NCBI GenBank assembly: GCA_016926925.1
Contig: JAFGNQ010000462.1
Coordinates: forward strand, 1-33,463
DNA from: Candidatus Aminicenantota bacterium
GTDB taxonomy: Bacteria > Acidobacteriota > Aminicenantia > Aminicenantales > Aminicenantaceae
DNA length: 33,463 nucleotides
Direction of reading: 5' to 3'
Shown here piece by piece: positions 17,107-25,247 of this stretch (within the stretch, counting starts at the first letter, position 1; every line of letters begins with the position of its first letter). The translations under genes were made by a program, and so were the position numbers. Below the pieces are notes generated by a model. The model saw nothing but the letters and a program-made list of their open reading frames with translations. It searched no databases and was not told the DNA's origin.

Positions 17107-17174
17107 CAATTGTTTTTATCAATTGCATTATTTGATTCATTTGTTACTATAATAACGTAATTTGTTGACAATTG
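17107..17174. promoter_or_regulatory. lrp-glnA divergent control region with three CAATTG boxes
   Basis: Very AT-rich DNA holding the palindrome CAATTG at 17107-17112, 17120-17125 and 17169-17174; the last lies within gacaattgt. Also present are TATAAT at 17148-17153 and TTGACA at 17165-17170 on the plus strand, and TTGTCA on the minus strand (17166-17171). No single pair has ideal spacing, so exact promoters are not assigned. Repeated AT-rich palindromes near an lrp-type gene suggest binding of the regulator itself. Confidence 0.4.
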
Positions 17175-17353
17175 TTATATTTATTTAGTACCATATCTTT
17201 TTTTGTTATTTCAGGCTAGGCGTTTTTACATTCATGTCGGCGCCAGAAACAGACAGGCTTGTCTTTTCATAGGCGAACGCGCCGCCTGGCGGAATTGGAT
17301 CCAGCCCGGGGAAGGGACAGAACCTGCATTGATACTATTTTAAAGGTATGGAC

Positions 17354-18760
17354 ATGGAAAATACACCAAGAGACAATTTCAAAAGGTTCGGCTTCGATAA
17401 TGCCAGAGACGTTTTGCATGTTATACAAGATCCTTTAAACAGAATCGAGTTCATTCGCATCGTCTTTCCCGATATTCTCGGCCGCCACCTCGATTTCACG
17501 ATCCCCGGTTATGAGCTGGAAAAAACTTTTGAGGAAGGAAAAGGATTTGACGGTTCATCCGTCGAAGGTTTTGTCAGGATCGAAGAGAGCGACCTGATCA
17601 TCAAGCCCGATCCGACCACTTTCCGGGTTTTACCCTGGGAATACAAAGGCTTCGATGCCGGAACATTCTGGAGGGAAGCCATCATGTTCGGAGATATCTT
17701 TACTCCAGACGGGAAACCTTATGAAGGTGATACGCGGTACATACTGAAGCAAATCCTGAAGAAAGGAAAACAAAAATTCGGATTCGACGAAATAAAAGTC
17801 GGACCGGAACTGGAATTTTTTATTTTCCCCGGCAACCGGGAAGCCCGCCCCTTGGACACTGGAGGGTATTTTTTTAGCGGGAGGCACGGGGAAATCCGTA
17901 AAGAGATCCAACTTCTTTTGAAAAAAATGGGGATCGAATCCGAATACGACCACCATGAGGTGGCTCACGGCCAACACGAAATCGACCTCAGATACGCAAA
18001 TGTGCTCGAGATGGCCGACACATGCATGATCTTTCGTTACATGGTGAAAAAAGTCACGCGGATGCACGGTCTCTACGCAACCTTCATGCCCAAGCCTCTG
18101 AACGCTCAGAACGGAAACGGAATGCACGTCCATCAGTCGCTGTGGCTGAAGGGAAGCAATGCCTTTTTTGCTGAACGGAACACCTACCACCTGTCTGATA
18201 ATGCACATCACTATATGGCCGGTTTGATGGTCCACGCCCATGCACTATCCGCAGTATTAAACCAGTGGGTCAATTCCTACAAACGATTGATAGAGGGCTA
18301 TGAAGCGCCCGTCTATATTGCATGGGGACAGAAAAACCGGTCGGCATACATCCGCGTCCCCGAATACCAACCCGGCAAAGAACACGCGACGCGAATCGAA
18401 CTCAGGTCTCCGGATCCCGCCTGCAACCTCTATCTCGCTTTTGCCACCATGATTGCGGCTGGGCTCGACGGAATACGGAACAAATACAAATTAATCCAGC
18501 CGATCGAAGAAAATATCTATACAATGAGCCACGCCCGCCAAAAACAACAGAAGATAAAAACCCTCCCCGCAAACCTGGAAGAAGCCATACGGCACATGCA
18601 GAAGAGCACCCTGCTCAAAGAAACACTCGGAGGTCATGTTTTCAAGACATTTATCGCGAACAAGAGCTGGGAAATCAAAGAGTACAACAAATCCGTCTCG
18701 AAAGAATTCGACAAACAAGTCTCTGACTACGAGATACAAAAGTACCTGCCGGTTCTTTAA
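17354..18760 (+). CDS. glnA: Glutamine synthetase, type I
   Basis: Catalyses ATP-dependent condensation of ammonia with glutamate; 468 aa. The beta-grasp domain contains GFDGSSVEGF, followed by metal and substrate motifs GPELEFFIF, HHEVAHGQHEID, and KPLNAQNGNGMHVHQSL (canonical KPLxGxNGxGMHxHxSL). ATP/Glu-binding segments NRSAYIRVP and RIELRSPDPACNLYLAFATMIAAGLDGI are intact. The usual TNPTVNSYKRL reads LNQWVNSYKRL. The C-terminal segment is EENIYTMS, unlike the NLYDLPP adenylylation site of GSI-beta, so feedback control rather than adenylylation is likely. ATG 17354 is preferred because AAAGG lies 7 nt upstream; the ATG at 17348 is too close to it. Confidence 0.95.
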   Translation: MENTPRDNFKRFGFDNARDVLHVIQDPLNRIEFIRIVFPDILGRHLDFTIPGYELEKTFEEGKGFDGSSVEGFVRIEESDLIIKPDPTTFRVLPWEYKGFDAGTFWREAIMFGDIFTPDGKPYEGDTRYILKQILKKGKQKFGFDEIKVGPELEFFIFPGNREARPLDTGGYFFSGRHGEIRKEIQLLLKKMGIESEYDHHEVAHGQHEIDLRYANVLEMADTCMIFRYMVKKVTRMHGLYATFMPKPLNAQNGNGMHVHQSLWLKGSNAFFAERNTYHLSDNAHHYMAGLMVHAHALSAVLNQWVNSYKRLIEGYEAPVYIAWGQKNRSAYIRVPEYQPGKEHATRIELRSPDPACNLYLAFATMIAAGLDGIRNKYKLIQPIEENIYTMSHARQKQQKIKTLPANLEEAIRHMQKSTLLKETLGGHVFKTFIANKSWEIKEYNKSVSKEFDKQVSDYEIQKYLPVL

Positions 18761-19153
18761 TCAGAGAGATACAGGCAGATAAACTTCATCCTTCGGACCT
18801 CATGGTTGCAGGCTCTTCGTCTCATGAATTATCCGAGCTTAATCAAACGGACATCCACAAAGTGCATAAATTTCTTGACATTAAAAAAAGCTATCTGCTA
18901 TAAATGAGTGTCATTCAACATAAATACATAATTTTTTATATCATTTTCATAACAAAGTTTAATATTTCAATATCAGGAGAAATCATAATCAGCTCATCAC
19001 GAAATAAACAGTCTGGATCTTTCCTGTTTTCTGCCTTTTTCTTTATTTGGAAATCCCTTGTCTGAATCTCGAACTCATCTGAGCGTTTACTCGTGATGTG
19101 CGAATCATAAACATCCCGCATTTTCCCAAATAAATTAGGATGGAGGAAAACCT
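18761..19153 (+). other. Intergenic region with promoter and long leader of the bifurcation-like operon
   Basis: There is no supported gene in these 393 bp. A strong promoter (18875-18904) leaves a leader of about 243 nt before nuoE. The leader is AT-rich and contains inverted segments catcacga (about 19005) and tcgtgatg (about 19092), and atttggaaa (about 19040) against tttcccaaat (about 19126). It could fold, but I match no known riboswitch. Confidence 0.4.
18875..18904 (+). promoter_or_regulatory. Strong sigma-70 promoter of the nuoE-nuoF::gltD-hoxU-gltB operon
   Basis: TTGACA (18875-18880), an 18-bp spacer and TATAAA (18899-18904). Transcription should start near 18911. This is among the best promoter matches in the window and supports a transcription unit separate from glnA. 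Confidence 0.65.
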
Positions 19154-19645
19154 GTGATAATCGAGACAAACAAGGTCAAATCCCTCATTGACAAACACAG
19201 TTGTGAAAGAAAAGCCCTTATCGCCATTCTCCAGGACATCCAAAAAGAGTTCAATTATCTCCCACAAAAAGCTTTAAATATCGTGTCTCAAACCTTAAAA
19301 GTCCCGATGATCGACATCATCGGTGTGGCCACATTTTACAGTGCGTTTAGCCTTGAACCAAAAGGAGAGCACGTCGCAACAGTCTGCCTGGGCACTGCCT
19401 GTCATGTCCGTGGCGGCCCCAAAATTCTTGAGATCTTCGAGAAGGAATTGGGGATCGAATCCGGTCACACAACCGAAGACGGCAAGTGGAGCCTGGAAAC
19501 AGTCGCCTGCCTTGGATGCTGTGCGATTGGCCCCGTGGTTGTGGTCGACGGTGACTACTACGCCCAGACTACAAGCCGAAAAGTGGGACCTATAGTCAAA
19601 AAGTACAGAAAAAAAGAGACTAAAAATGAGCAAAAAGAAAATTAA
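19154..19645 (+). CDS. nuoE: NuoE/HydC-like [2Fe-2S] thioredoxin-fold subunit
   Basis: A 163-aa subunit of a complex I-like or bifurcating flavoprotein complex. After a helical N-terminal domain (about residues 8-75), the thioredoxin-like domain binds a [2Fe-2S] cluster through CLGTAC (C-x4-C) and CLGCC near residues 120-124, the usual NuoE pattern. It passes electrons with the NuoF-type partner. The start is GTG at 19154 with GGAGG 7 nt upstream. It overlaps the next gene by 20 bp, so the two are surely co-translated. It opens the operon that ends with the glutamate synthase gene. Confidence 0.93.
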   Translation: MIIETNKVKSLIDKHSCERKALIAILQDIQKEFNYLPQKALNIVSQTLKVPMIDIIGVATFYSAFSLEPKGEHVATVCLGTACHVRGGPKILEIFEKELGIESGHTTEDGKWSLETVACLGCCAIGPVVVVDGDYYAQTTSRKVGPIVKKYRKKETKNEQKEN

Positions 19646-22600
19646 TTCCATCGAGGGCTTAAGAAGAGCCGTACAAGAACAAATAGCGCTTAATGAATCG
19701 GAGGAGAAAGCCATCCTCACGGTCTCATCAGGGACTTGCGGTCAGGCTCGGGGCTCACTGCAGGTCATCGAAGCCCTGGAAAAAGTCATAAAAAACGAGA
19801 AGCTTGGCGACCGCGTCAAGGTAAAAGTGACGGGTTGTCACGGCTTTTGCGAAGCGGAACCCAACATCATCCTTTACCCCCAGCAGTATTTCTACCAGCA
19901 TGTGCAATCCAAAGATGCATCGGAAATCATCAGCGAGACCGTTCTCAAAAACAAGATCCTTGACAGACTCTTGTATTTGGATCCGGCAACCGACAAAACC
20001 GCTGTCAACGAAAAGGAAATCAGTTTTTATTCCAAACAGCAACGCATTGTACTGGGCGACAACGCGCTGATCGATCCAATGAACTTGAACGACTATCTCG
20101 CCATCGGAGGCTACCTCTCTTTGGCCAAAGTACTCGAAAGCATATCACCCGACCAGGTGATCGACATGGTCATCGCTTCAGGCTTGAGAGGAAGAGGCGG
20201 CGCCGGCTTTCCTACCGGAAAAAAGTGGAAATTCACCCGGAGTGCGAAAAGCGACACAAAATACATCATTTGCAACGCAGACGAAGGAGATCCCGGTGCC
20301 TACATGGACAGAAGCCTGCTTGAAGGAAATCCTCACAGGGTTCTGGAGGGAATGATCATCGGGGCTTATGCTATCGGCGCAAAGAAAGGCTACATCTATA
20401 TTCGGGATGAATATCCTCTGGCGGTAAAGCATATAACCAAAGCCATCAAAGATGCGAATACATTGGGTATACTTGGCGACCAAATTCTCGGAACAAATTT
20501 CAGTTTTCAGGTTTATATCGCCAAAGGAGCAGGAGCCTTTGTCTGCGGTGAAGAAACAGCCCTGATTGCATCCGTTGAAGGCAAAGTCGGAGAGCCAAGA
20601 CAAAGACCTCCCTTCCCATCAGTAAAAGGTCTTTGGAAAAAGCCAACAAATATCAACAATGTCGAAACGTGGGGAAATATCGCCATCATAATCGAAAAAG
20701 GCGCCGATTGGTTCTCACAAATCGGCACGAAAGGAAGCAAAGGAACCAAGATATTTTCGTTGGTGGGTAAAATAAACAACACAGGCTTGGTTGAGGTTCC
20801 CATGGGCATATCCCTGAGGGAAGTGATTTTTGACATTGGAGGAGGAATTCCAGGAGGAAAAAAATTCAAGGCTGTCCAGACCGGTGGGCCTTCTGGCGGA
20901 TGCCTGCCTGCGGATAGATTAGATTTGCCCATAGATTATGAAAGCCTGGCTGAAGCCGGGTCTATCATGGGCTCTGGCGGGATGATTATCATGGATGAAT
21001 CCACTTGTATGGTGGATATCGCCAAATACTTCTTGAATTTCCTACGCGATGAATCCTGTGGAAAATGCCTCTCCTGCCGGGAGGGGACGCAACGTATGTG
21101 GGAGATAGTTTCCGATATCACTCAAGGTAAAGGGAAGCAAGAAAATTTGGATCTTCTTGAAGAACTTGCCCACGCAGTGAAAAACGCATCTATGTGCGGA
21201 TTGGGACAAACGGCATCTAATCCGGTTCTCTCCACGCTTAGGTATTTTAGAGACGAATACAAGGAACACATCTATAAAAAGCGATGTCCTGCGATGGTCT
21301 GCAAGGAAATAGTTTCAGCGCCTTGCCATTATATATGTCCGACGGATCAAGAGGCTTCAGTTTACATTGCATTGATTGCCCAACGCCGTTACGAAGAAGC
21401 ATATCGCATCATCATAAAAGACAATCCACTGCCCTCAATCTGCGGTCGAGTTTGTGACCACCAATGCGAATCTGTCTGTCGAGCGGGAGAGTTTGGTGAG
21501 CCTATTGCCATTCGAGCCCTTAAAAGATTTATCATGGATTGGGCAAACCAAAACGGCATCGATAAGGAGCCCCCCCAAACAGCTAAAAGGAAAAACATTA
21601 AGGTAGCTGTGGTCGGATCAGGACCCGCCGGGCTGTCCGCCGCACACAAACTAAATATGTCTGGCTATGACGTGACCATCTTTGAATCCCAGCCAGTAGC
21701 TGGCGGGATGCTGGCAATCGGGATACCAGAACACAGGCTTCCCAAAGCTATCTTGAAGTCCGATATCGAGTATATTCTGGAAGCCGGCGTCAAACTGCAA
21801 ATAAATACAACGGTTGGGAGAGACGTAACGCTCAGCGGCCTCTTCCAGAGCGGTTTCAAAGCTGTCTTCATAGCCACGGGAGCGCATAAATCCATGAAAC
21901 TCGCAATCCCCGGAGAATCTGCGGAAGGTGTCATTCCGGCTATGAAACTCTTAACCCAAGTCAATCTTGGAAAAGCAGTGGCACTCGGTGAAAACGTTGC
22001 AGTCATTGGCGGTGGCAATGCGGCTATCGATGCAGCCCGAGTTGCCATCCGGAATGAAAACACAAAAAAGGTCACCATTCTCTACAGGCGAACCCGAAAA
22101 GAAATGCCCGCGTACGAAGAGGAAATTGAAAGTGCGCTTGAGGAGGGAGTCGAGATTCAGTATCTTACAGCGCCCACAAAAATTCTTACAGAGAATGGAA
22201 AAGTTGCCGGAGTCGAATGCATAAAAATGAAATTAGGGGATGTGGATGAGAGTGGAAGGCAGCGTCCCATCCCCGTAGATGACTCCGGGTTTTTATTAAA
22301 AATCGACACTATTATTCCTGCTATCGGAGAGCGGCCCGACATTACTTTCATCGATGAAGAAGATGACATAAAGGTCTCTAAATGGGACACGATCATCACC
22401 GATGAAGAGACCTGCAGGACCAGCCGTGAGGGAGTTTTCGCAGGTGGAGATGTAGCCACCGGGCCGAGCAGTGTCGTCAAGGCTATTGGAGCAGGCAAAA
22501 GAGCCGCGGAATTCATTGATAAACACCTCCGAGGAGTACCCATAGAACCCGACTATAAGCTATGCCGGCCGTCTGCGTACATCCCGCCTGTGCAGTTGAC

Positions 22601-22784
22601 TGAAGAAGAGCTCGAACATGCCAGCCGGCCTGAAATGCACCGGCTCCCTATAAATGACCGTCGAAAAAATTTCAAAGAAGTGGAGTTGGGATTCACCGAG
22701 GATATGGCGGTGAAAGAAGCACGACGATGCCTAAGGTGTGAACTTGAAACTGAGGATGGGAAAAAAGCAATAGGACAAAAATAA
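19626..22784 (+). CDS. nuoF: NuoF-GltD fusion: NAD(H)-FMN/Fe-S subunit joined to FAD/NADP(H) oxidoreductase
   Basis: A 1052-aa fusion with all modules in one frame. Residues about 28-110: thioredoxin-like [2Fe-2S] domain with Cys38, Cys71 and Cys75. About 145-390: NuoF FMN/NADH domain with GLRGRGGAGFPTGKKW and CNADEGDPGAYMDR. An SLBB-like segment follows (about 390-430). The [4Fe-4S] motif is Cys478/481/484 with Cys524. About 550-625: two-cluster Fe-S module with Cys554, 559, 567, 571, 606, 610, 614 and 618. About 658-970: GltD-like oxidoreductase with FAD motif VVGSGPAGL and dinucleotide motif VIGGGNAAIDAAR plus YRRTRKEMPAYEEE, as in NADPH-binding GltD/NfnB proteins. The tail contains ARRCLRCE. 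It likely has both NAD and NADP sites, suggesting electron bifurcation or transhydrogenation. Confidence 0.93.
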   Translation: MSKKKINSIEGLRRAVQEQIALNESEEKAILTVSSGTCGQARGSLQVIEALEKVIKNEKLGDRVKVKVTGCHGFCEAEPNIILYPQQYFYQHVQSKDASEIISETVLKNKILDRLLYLDPATDKTAVNEKEISFYSKQQRIVLGDNALIDPMNLNDYLAIGGYLSLAKVLESISPDQVIDMVIASGLRGRGGAGFPTGKKWKFTRSAKSDTKYIICNADEGDPGAYMDRSLLEGNPHRVLEGMIIGAYAIGAKKGYIYIRDEYPLAVKHITKAIKDANTLGILGDQILGTNFSFQVYIAKGAGAFVCGEETALIASVEGKVGEPRQRPPFPSVKGLWKKPTNINNVETWGNIAIIIEKGADWFSQIGTKGSKGTKIFSLVGKINNTGLVEVPMGISLREVIFDIGGGIPGGKKFKAVQTGGPSGGCLPADRLDLPIDYESLAEAGSIMGSGGMIIMDESTCMVDIAKYFLNFLRDESCGKCLSCREGTQRMWEIVSDITQGKGKQENLDLLEELAHAVKNASMCGLGQTASNPVLSTLRYFRDEYKEHIYKKRCPAMVCKEIVSAPCHYICPTDQEASVYIALIAQRRYEEAYRIIIKDNPLPSICGRVCDHQCESVCRAGEFGEPIAIRALKRFIMDWANQNGIDKEPPQTAKRKNIKVAVVGSGPAGLSAAHKLNMSGYDVTIFESQPVAGGMLAIGIPEHRLPKAILKSDIEYILEAGVKLQINTTVGRDVTLSGLFQSGFKAVFIATGAHKSMKLAIPGESAEGVIPAMKLLTQVNLGKAVALGENVAVIGGGNAAIDAARVAIRNENTKKVTILYRRTRKEMPAYEEEIESALEEGVEIQYLTAPTKILTENGKVAGVECIKMKLGDVDESGRQRPIPVDDSGFLLKIDTIIPAIGERPDITFIDEEDDIKVSKWDTIITDEETCRTSREGVFAGGDVATGPSSVVKAIGAGKRAAEFIDKHLRGVPIEPDYKLCRPSAYIPPVQLTEEELEHASRPEMHRLPINDRRKNFKEVELGFTEDMAVKEARRCLRCELETEDGKKAIGQK

Positions 22785-23509
22785 TGATAAATATGATAAT
22801 CAACAATTTGGAAGTTAAGGCCGAAGAGGGTTGGACTGTTCTTGAGGCATGTAAGTTTTACGGCCTGGAGATTCCGACACTTTGTTATAAAGAAGGCCTG
22901 AGCCCTTATGGGGGTTGCCGTCTTTGTTTGGTGGAAATCGGGGAAGAGCCGAATACGAAGCTCGTGAGTTCCTGTACTTATCCGGCAGAGGAAGGCCTGA
23001 CCGTGAGAACAGACACAAAGAAAGTGCTTGAAGCGAGAAGAATGATGATCGAGCTTATGCTCTCCATCGCTCCAGGATCGAAAACCATTCAAGACCTGGC
23101 CTCAAAATTCGGCGTGAAAAAGGTCAGGTTCATACCCATAAACAAAGAATGCATTCTCTGTGGTCTGTGTGTTCGTATGTGTTCCGAACAGATGGACGGC
23201 AAAGCTATAGGTTTTCAAAACAGGGGATATAAGAAAAAAATTTCCACCCCTTTCGATATCCGGTCTGAGGCATGTCGCCTGTGCGGGGGGTGCATCCATG
23301 TTTGCCCTGTATGTCAGTTGAGGTGTCAGGGTCCGGACGCGGACACTACGGTATGCAATGCCTGTCTTACAATGGACCCGACATGCCTCGATGTCTACGA
23401 CGAACTCCAGTGCTGGATGTACGATGCGGGCCGGTGTGGGACATGCATCAGAGAAAGCCCTGAAGAAAAGGGCGAAATAAAACAGACTGAGAGCGGCAAA
23501 CAGGAATAG
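22784..23509 (+). CDS. NuoG/HoxU-like short iron-sulfur subunit with cysteine-rich tail
   Basis: A 241-aa electron-transfer subunit. The N-terminal ferredoxin-like domain has Cys34, 45, 48 and 64, a NuoG-type [2Fe-2S] pattern. The usual NuoG His-Cys cluster region is replaced by LMLSIAPGSKTIQDLASKFG, with no cysteine. Two ferredoxin clusters follow: Cys123/126/129/133 and Cys164/167/170/174. After those come eight more cysteines (177, 181, 191, 194, 201, 210, 218, 221), enough for further metal sites. It lacks a molybdopterin or H-cluster catalytic domain, so it only carries electrons. Its ATG overlaps the nuoF stop (TAATG). It probably wires the NuoF::GltD subunit to the glutamate synthase subunit. 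Confidence 0.88.
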   Translation: MINMIINNLEVKAEEGWTVLEACKFYGLEIPTLCYKEGLSPYGGCRLCLVEIGEEPNTKLVSSCTYPAEEGLTVRTDTKKVLEARRMMIELMLSIAPGSKTIQDLASKFGVKKVRFIPINKECILCGLCVRMCSEQMDGKAIGFQNRGYKKKISTPFDIRSEACRLCGGCIHVCPVCQLRCQGPDADTTVCNACLTMDPTCLDVYDELQCWMYDAGRCGTCIRESPEEKGEIKQTESGKQE

Positions 23510-23574
23510 CACGATGCCTGTTAAGTCCGCCTTTATAAAAGATTATTACATGAGTCCATAAGGAGGAAAACGAG

Positions 23575-25155
23575 ATGTCTTATACAAAACTCAACAGAAG
23601 TGCAGCCACATTAACAAAGAACAGAACCGAAGGCTCTATAAGCCCCTTTAGCGGGATGTGCGTCACCTGCGTCGACGGATGTATCGGAATGTGCGAAATC
23701 GGAAAATCGGCATACCGAGGACACGAAGTTCTTTATCCCCAACCCTTTGGCATAATTACCGCAGCGTCAGAAAAGGAGTACCCCGTCGATCTATCCGATT
23801 TCACGATTTTGGGGACAGCAGCGGGAGCCCACGGATGTGAAGCCGATTCAGATAAGGCGACCTTTCCAAAAGTCACTATCGAGACCGCAATCGGGCACGA
23901 CAAAGGAATCAAGCTCAAAGTTCCTTTCGTCATCTCCGGAATGGGATCGACCAACGTTGCCAAACAGAATTGGGAAGGCTTGGCAGCAGGCGCCGCCGTT
24001 GCCGGGGTCATCCTCACAGTCGGGGAAAACGTGTGTGGAATGGACAGCGAATCTGAGATCAAAAACGGACGCGTGGTTCGCTCTCTCGACATGGAAAACA
24101 GAATCAACTTCTACAAAAAGTGGCAAGAGAAAGGTTACGGAACCGTAGCCGTTCAGGCTAATGTGGAAGACACAAGACTCGGCGTGCAGGAATATGTGAT
24201 CGAGAAACTGGGAGTTGAGGCCGTCGAGTTGAAATGGGGCCAAGGAGCTAAGGATATCGGAGGCGAGGTCAAGATCAAAAGCCTGGTTAAAGCTCAAGAG
24301 CTCAAGAAGAGAGGCTACATCGTCCTTCCGGATCCCCATGATCCCGATATCATCCAGGCGTTCGAGAGAGGTAGCTTTAAAGAATTCGAGAGACACTCAC
24401 GGTTAGGTATGGTGGAAGAGGAAACCTTCATGCAGAGAGTTGAAGAGCTCAGGAAGGCTGGAGCCAAATACGTCTTCCTCAAGACCGGAGCCTACAGGCC
24501 GGTGGATTTAGCCCGTGCCGTCAAATATGCCTCTAAGGCTAAACTGGACCTCCTGACCGTCGATGGAGCCGGCGGGGGAACAGGAATGAGCCCCTGGCGT
24601 ATGATGAATGAATGGGGTATCCCCAGTGTGGAATTATGGTCTCTCCTGTATCAATACCTTAAAAAGCTCGATGAAAAAGGAGAATTTATCCCCGACATCG
24701 CAGCAGCCGGCGGCATCACGTTCGAGGACCAAATCTATAAAGCCCTTGCATTGGGTGCTCCCTATTTTAAGCTCATCGGTATGGCCCGAGGTCCTATGGC
24801 CGCCACTATGGTGGGAAAAACGATTGGAAAACGTATTGCGGAAGATCAGATTCCCGTGTACGTAGAACGATTTGGAAATTCGGCCGAAGAGATTTTCGTC
24901 ACCGCGCCCGAGCTCAAGAAAAAATTGGGTGATCAGTTCAAGAAATACCCAACCGGAGGGATGGGACTATTCGGATACTTCGAAAGACTCGCTCAAGGCC
25001 TCAAACAGTTTATGGCCGGGAACAGAAAATTCGATCTATCTTACATCACGAGAGACGATATCGCCGCACTGACAGAGGAAGCTTCCCGGATCAGCAATAT
25101 CCCCTTGGTTACCGATATCGACAAAGAAGAAGTCGAAAAAATTCTCAACAGCTGA
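23575..25155 (+). CDS. gltB: Glutamate synthase FMN-domain protein (GltB central domain-like), no glutaminase domain
   Basis: A 526-aa TIM-barrel flavoprotein of the FMN-binding glutamate synthase family. Known GltB converts 2-oxoglutarate plus glutamine-derived ammonia to glutamate. Visible motifs: VPFVISGMGSTNVAKQNWEG, VELKWGQGAKDIGGEV, TVDGAGGGTGMSPWRMMNEWG and DIAAAGGITFEDQIYKALALGA, matching the FMN/2-oxoglutarate barrel. The N-terminal class-II glutaminase domain is absent, as is the cysteine-rich 3Fe-4S loop after the barrel (ARGPMAATMVG instead). The N-terminus instead has Cys29, 32, 36 and 40 (CxxCxxxCxxxC), a likely [4Fe-4S] site. It has an excellent ribosome-binding site (GGAGG) and lies 65 bp after the HoxU-like gene. 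Ammonia source and reaction direction are open. Confidence 0.9.
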   Translation: MSYTKLNRSAATLTKNRTEGSISPFSGMCVTCVDGCIGMCEIGKSAYRGHEVLYPQPFGIITAASEKEYPVDLSDFTILGTAAGAHGCEADSDKATFPKVTIETAIGHDKGIKLKVPFVISGMGSTNVAKQNWEGLAAGAAVAGVILTVGENVCGMDSESEIKNGRVVRSLDMENRINFYKKWQEKGYGTVAVQANVEDTRLGVQEYVIEKLGVEAVELKWGQGAKDIGGEVKIKSLVKAQELKKRGYIVLPDPHDPDIIQAFERGSFKEFERHSRLGMVEEETFMQRVEELRKAGAKYVFLKTGAYRPVDLARAVKYASKAKLDLLTVDGAGGGTGMSPWRMMNEWGIPSVELWSLLYQYLKKLDEKGEFIPDIAAAGGITFEDQIYKALALGAPYFKLIGMARGPMAATMVGKTIGKRIAEDQIPVYVERFGNSAEEIFVTAPELKKKLGDQFKKYPTGGMGLFGYFERLAQGLKQFMAGNRKFDLSYITRDDIAALTEEASRISNIPLVTDIDKEEVEKILNS

Positions 25156-25184
25156 TTCACTCACAATCTTAGGCCACCAAAGAA

Positions 25185-25232
25185 AAAGAGAGACGCTGCC
25201 TGAAGAGCACCGAGCCGGCAGAGCCTCTCTTT
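25185..25232. terminator. Imperfect 16-bp hairpin, bidirectional terminator candidate
   Basis: aaagagagacgctgcc (25185-25200) pairs with ggcagagcctctcttt (25217-25232) at 14 of 16 positions around a 16-nt loop, 29 nt after the glutamate synthase stop. On the plus strand the U-run is short. On the minus strand it is followed by tttttcttt, a better intrinsic terminator. It probably ends the upstream operon and may once have ended a minus-strand gene too. Confidence 0.6.
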
Positions 25233-25247
25233 CCATTTAAAAAAGAT

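Noticed and set aside
18904..19067. Short open frame in the leader of the nuoE operon
   Set aside because: Its ATG overlaps the predicted -10 element, so it would not be in the transcript, and it has no ribosome-binding site. The low-complexity translation is not protein-like.
18936..19169. 77-codon minus-strand frame upstream of nuoE
   Set aside because: AT-rich, no ribosome-binding site, and it covers the leader and the nuoE start.
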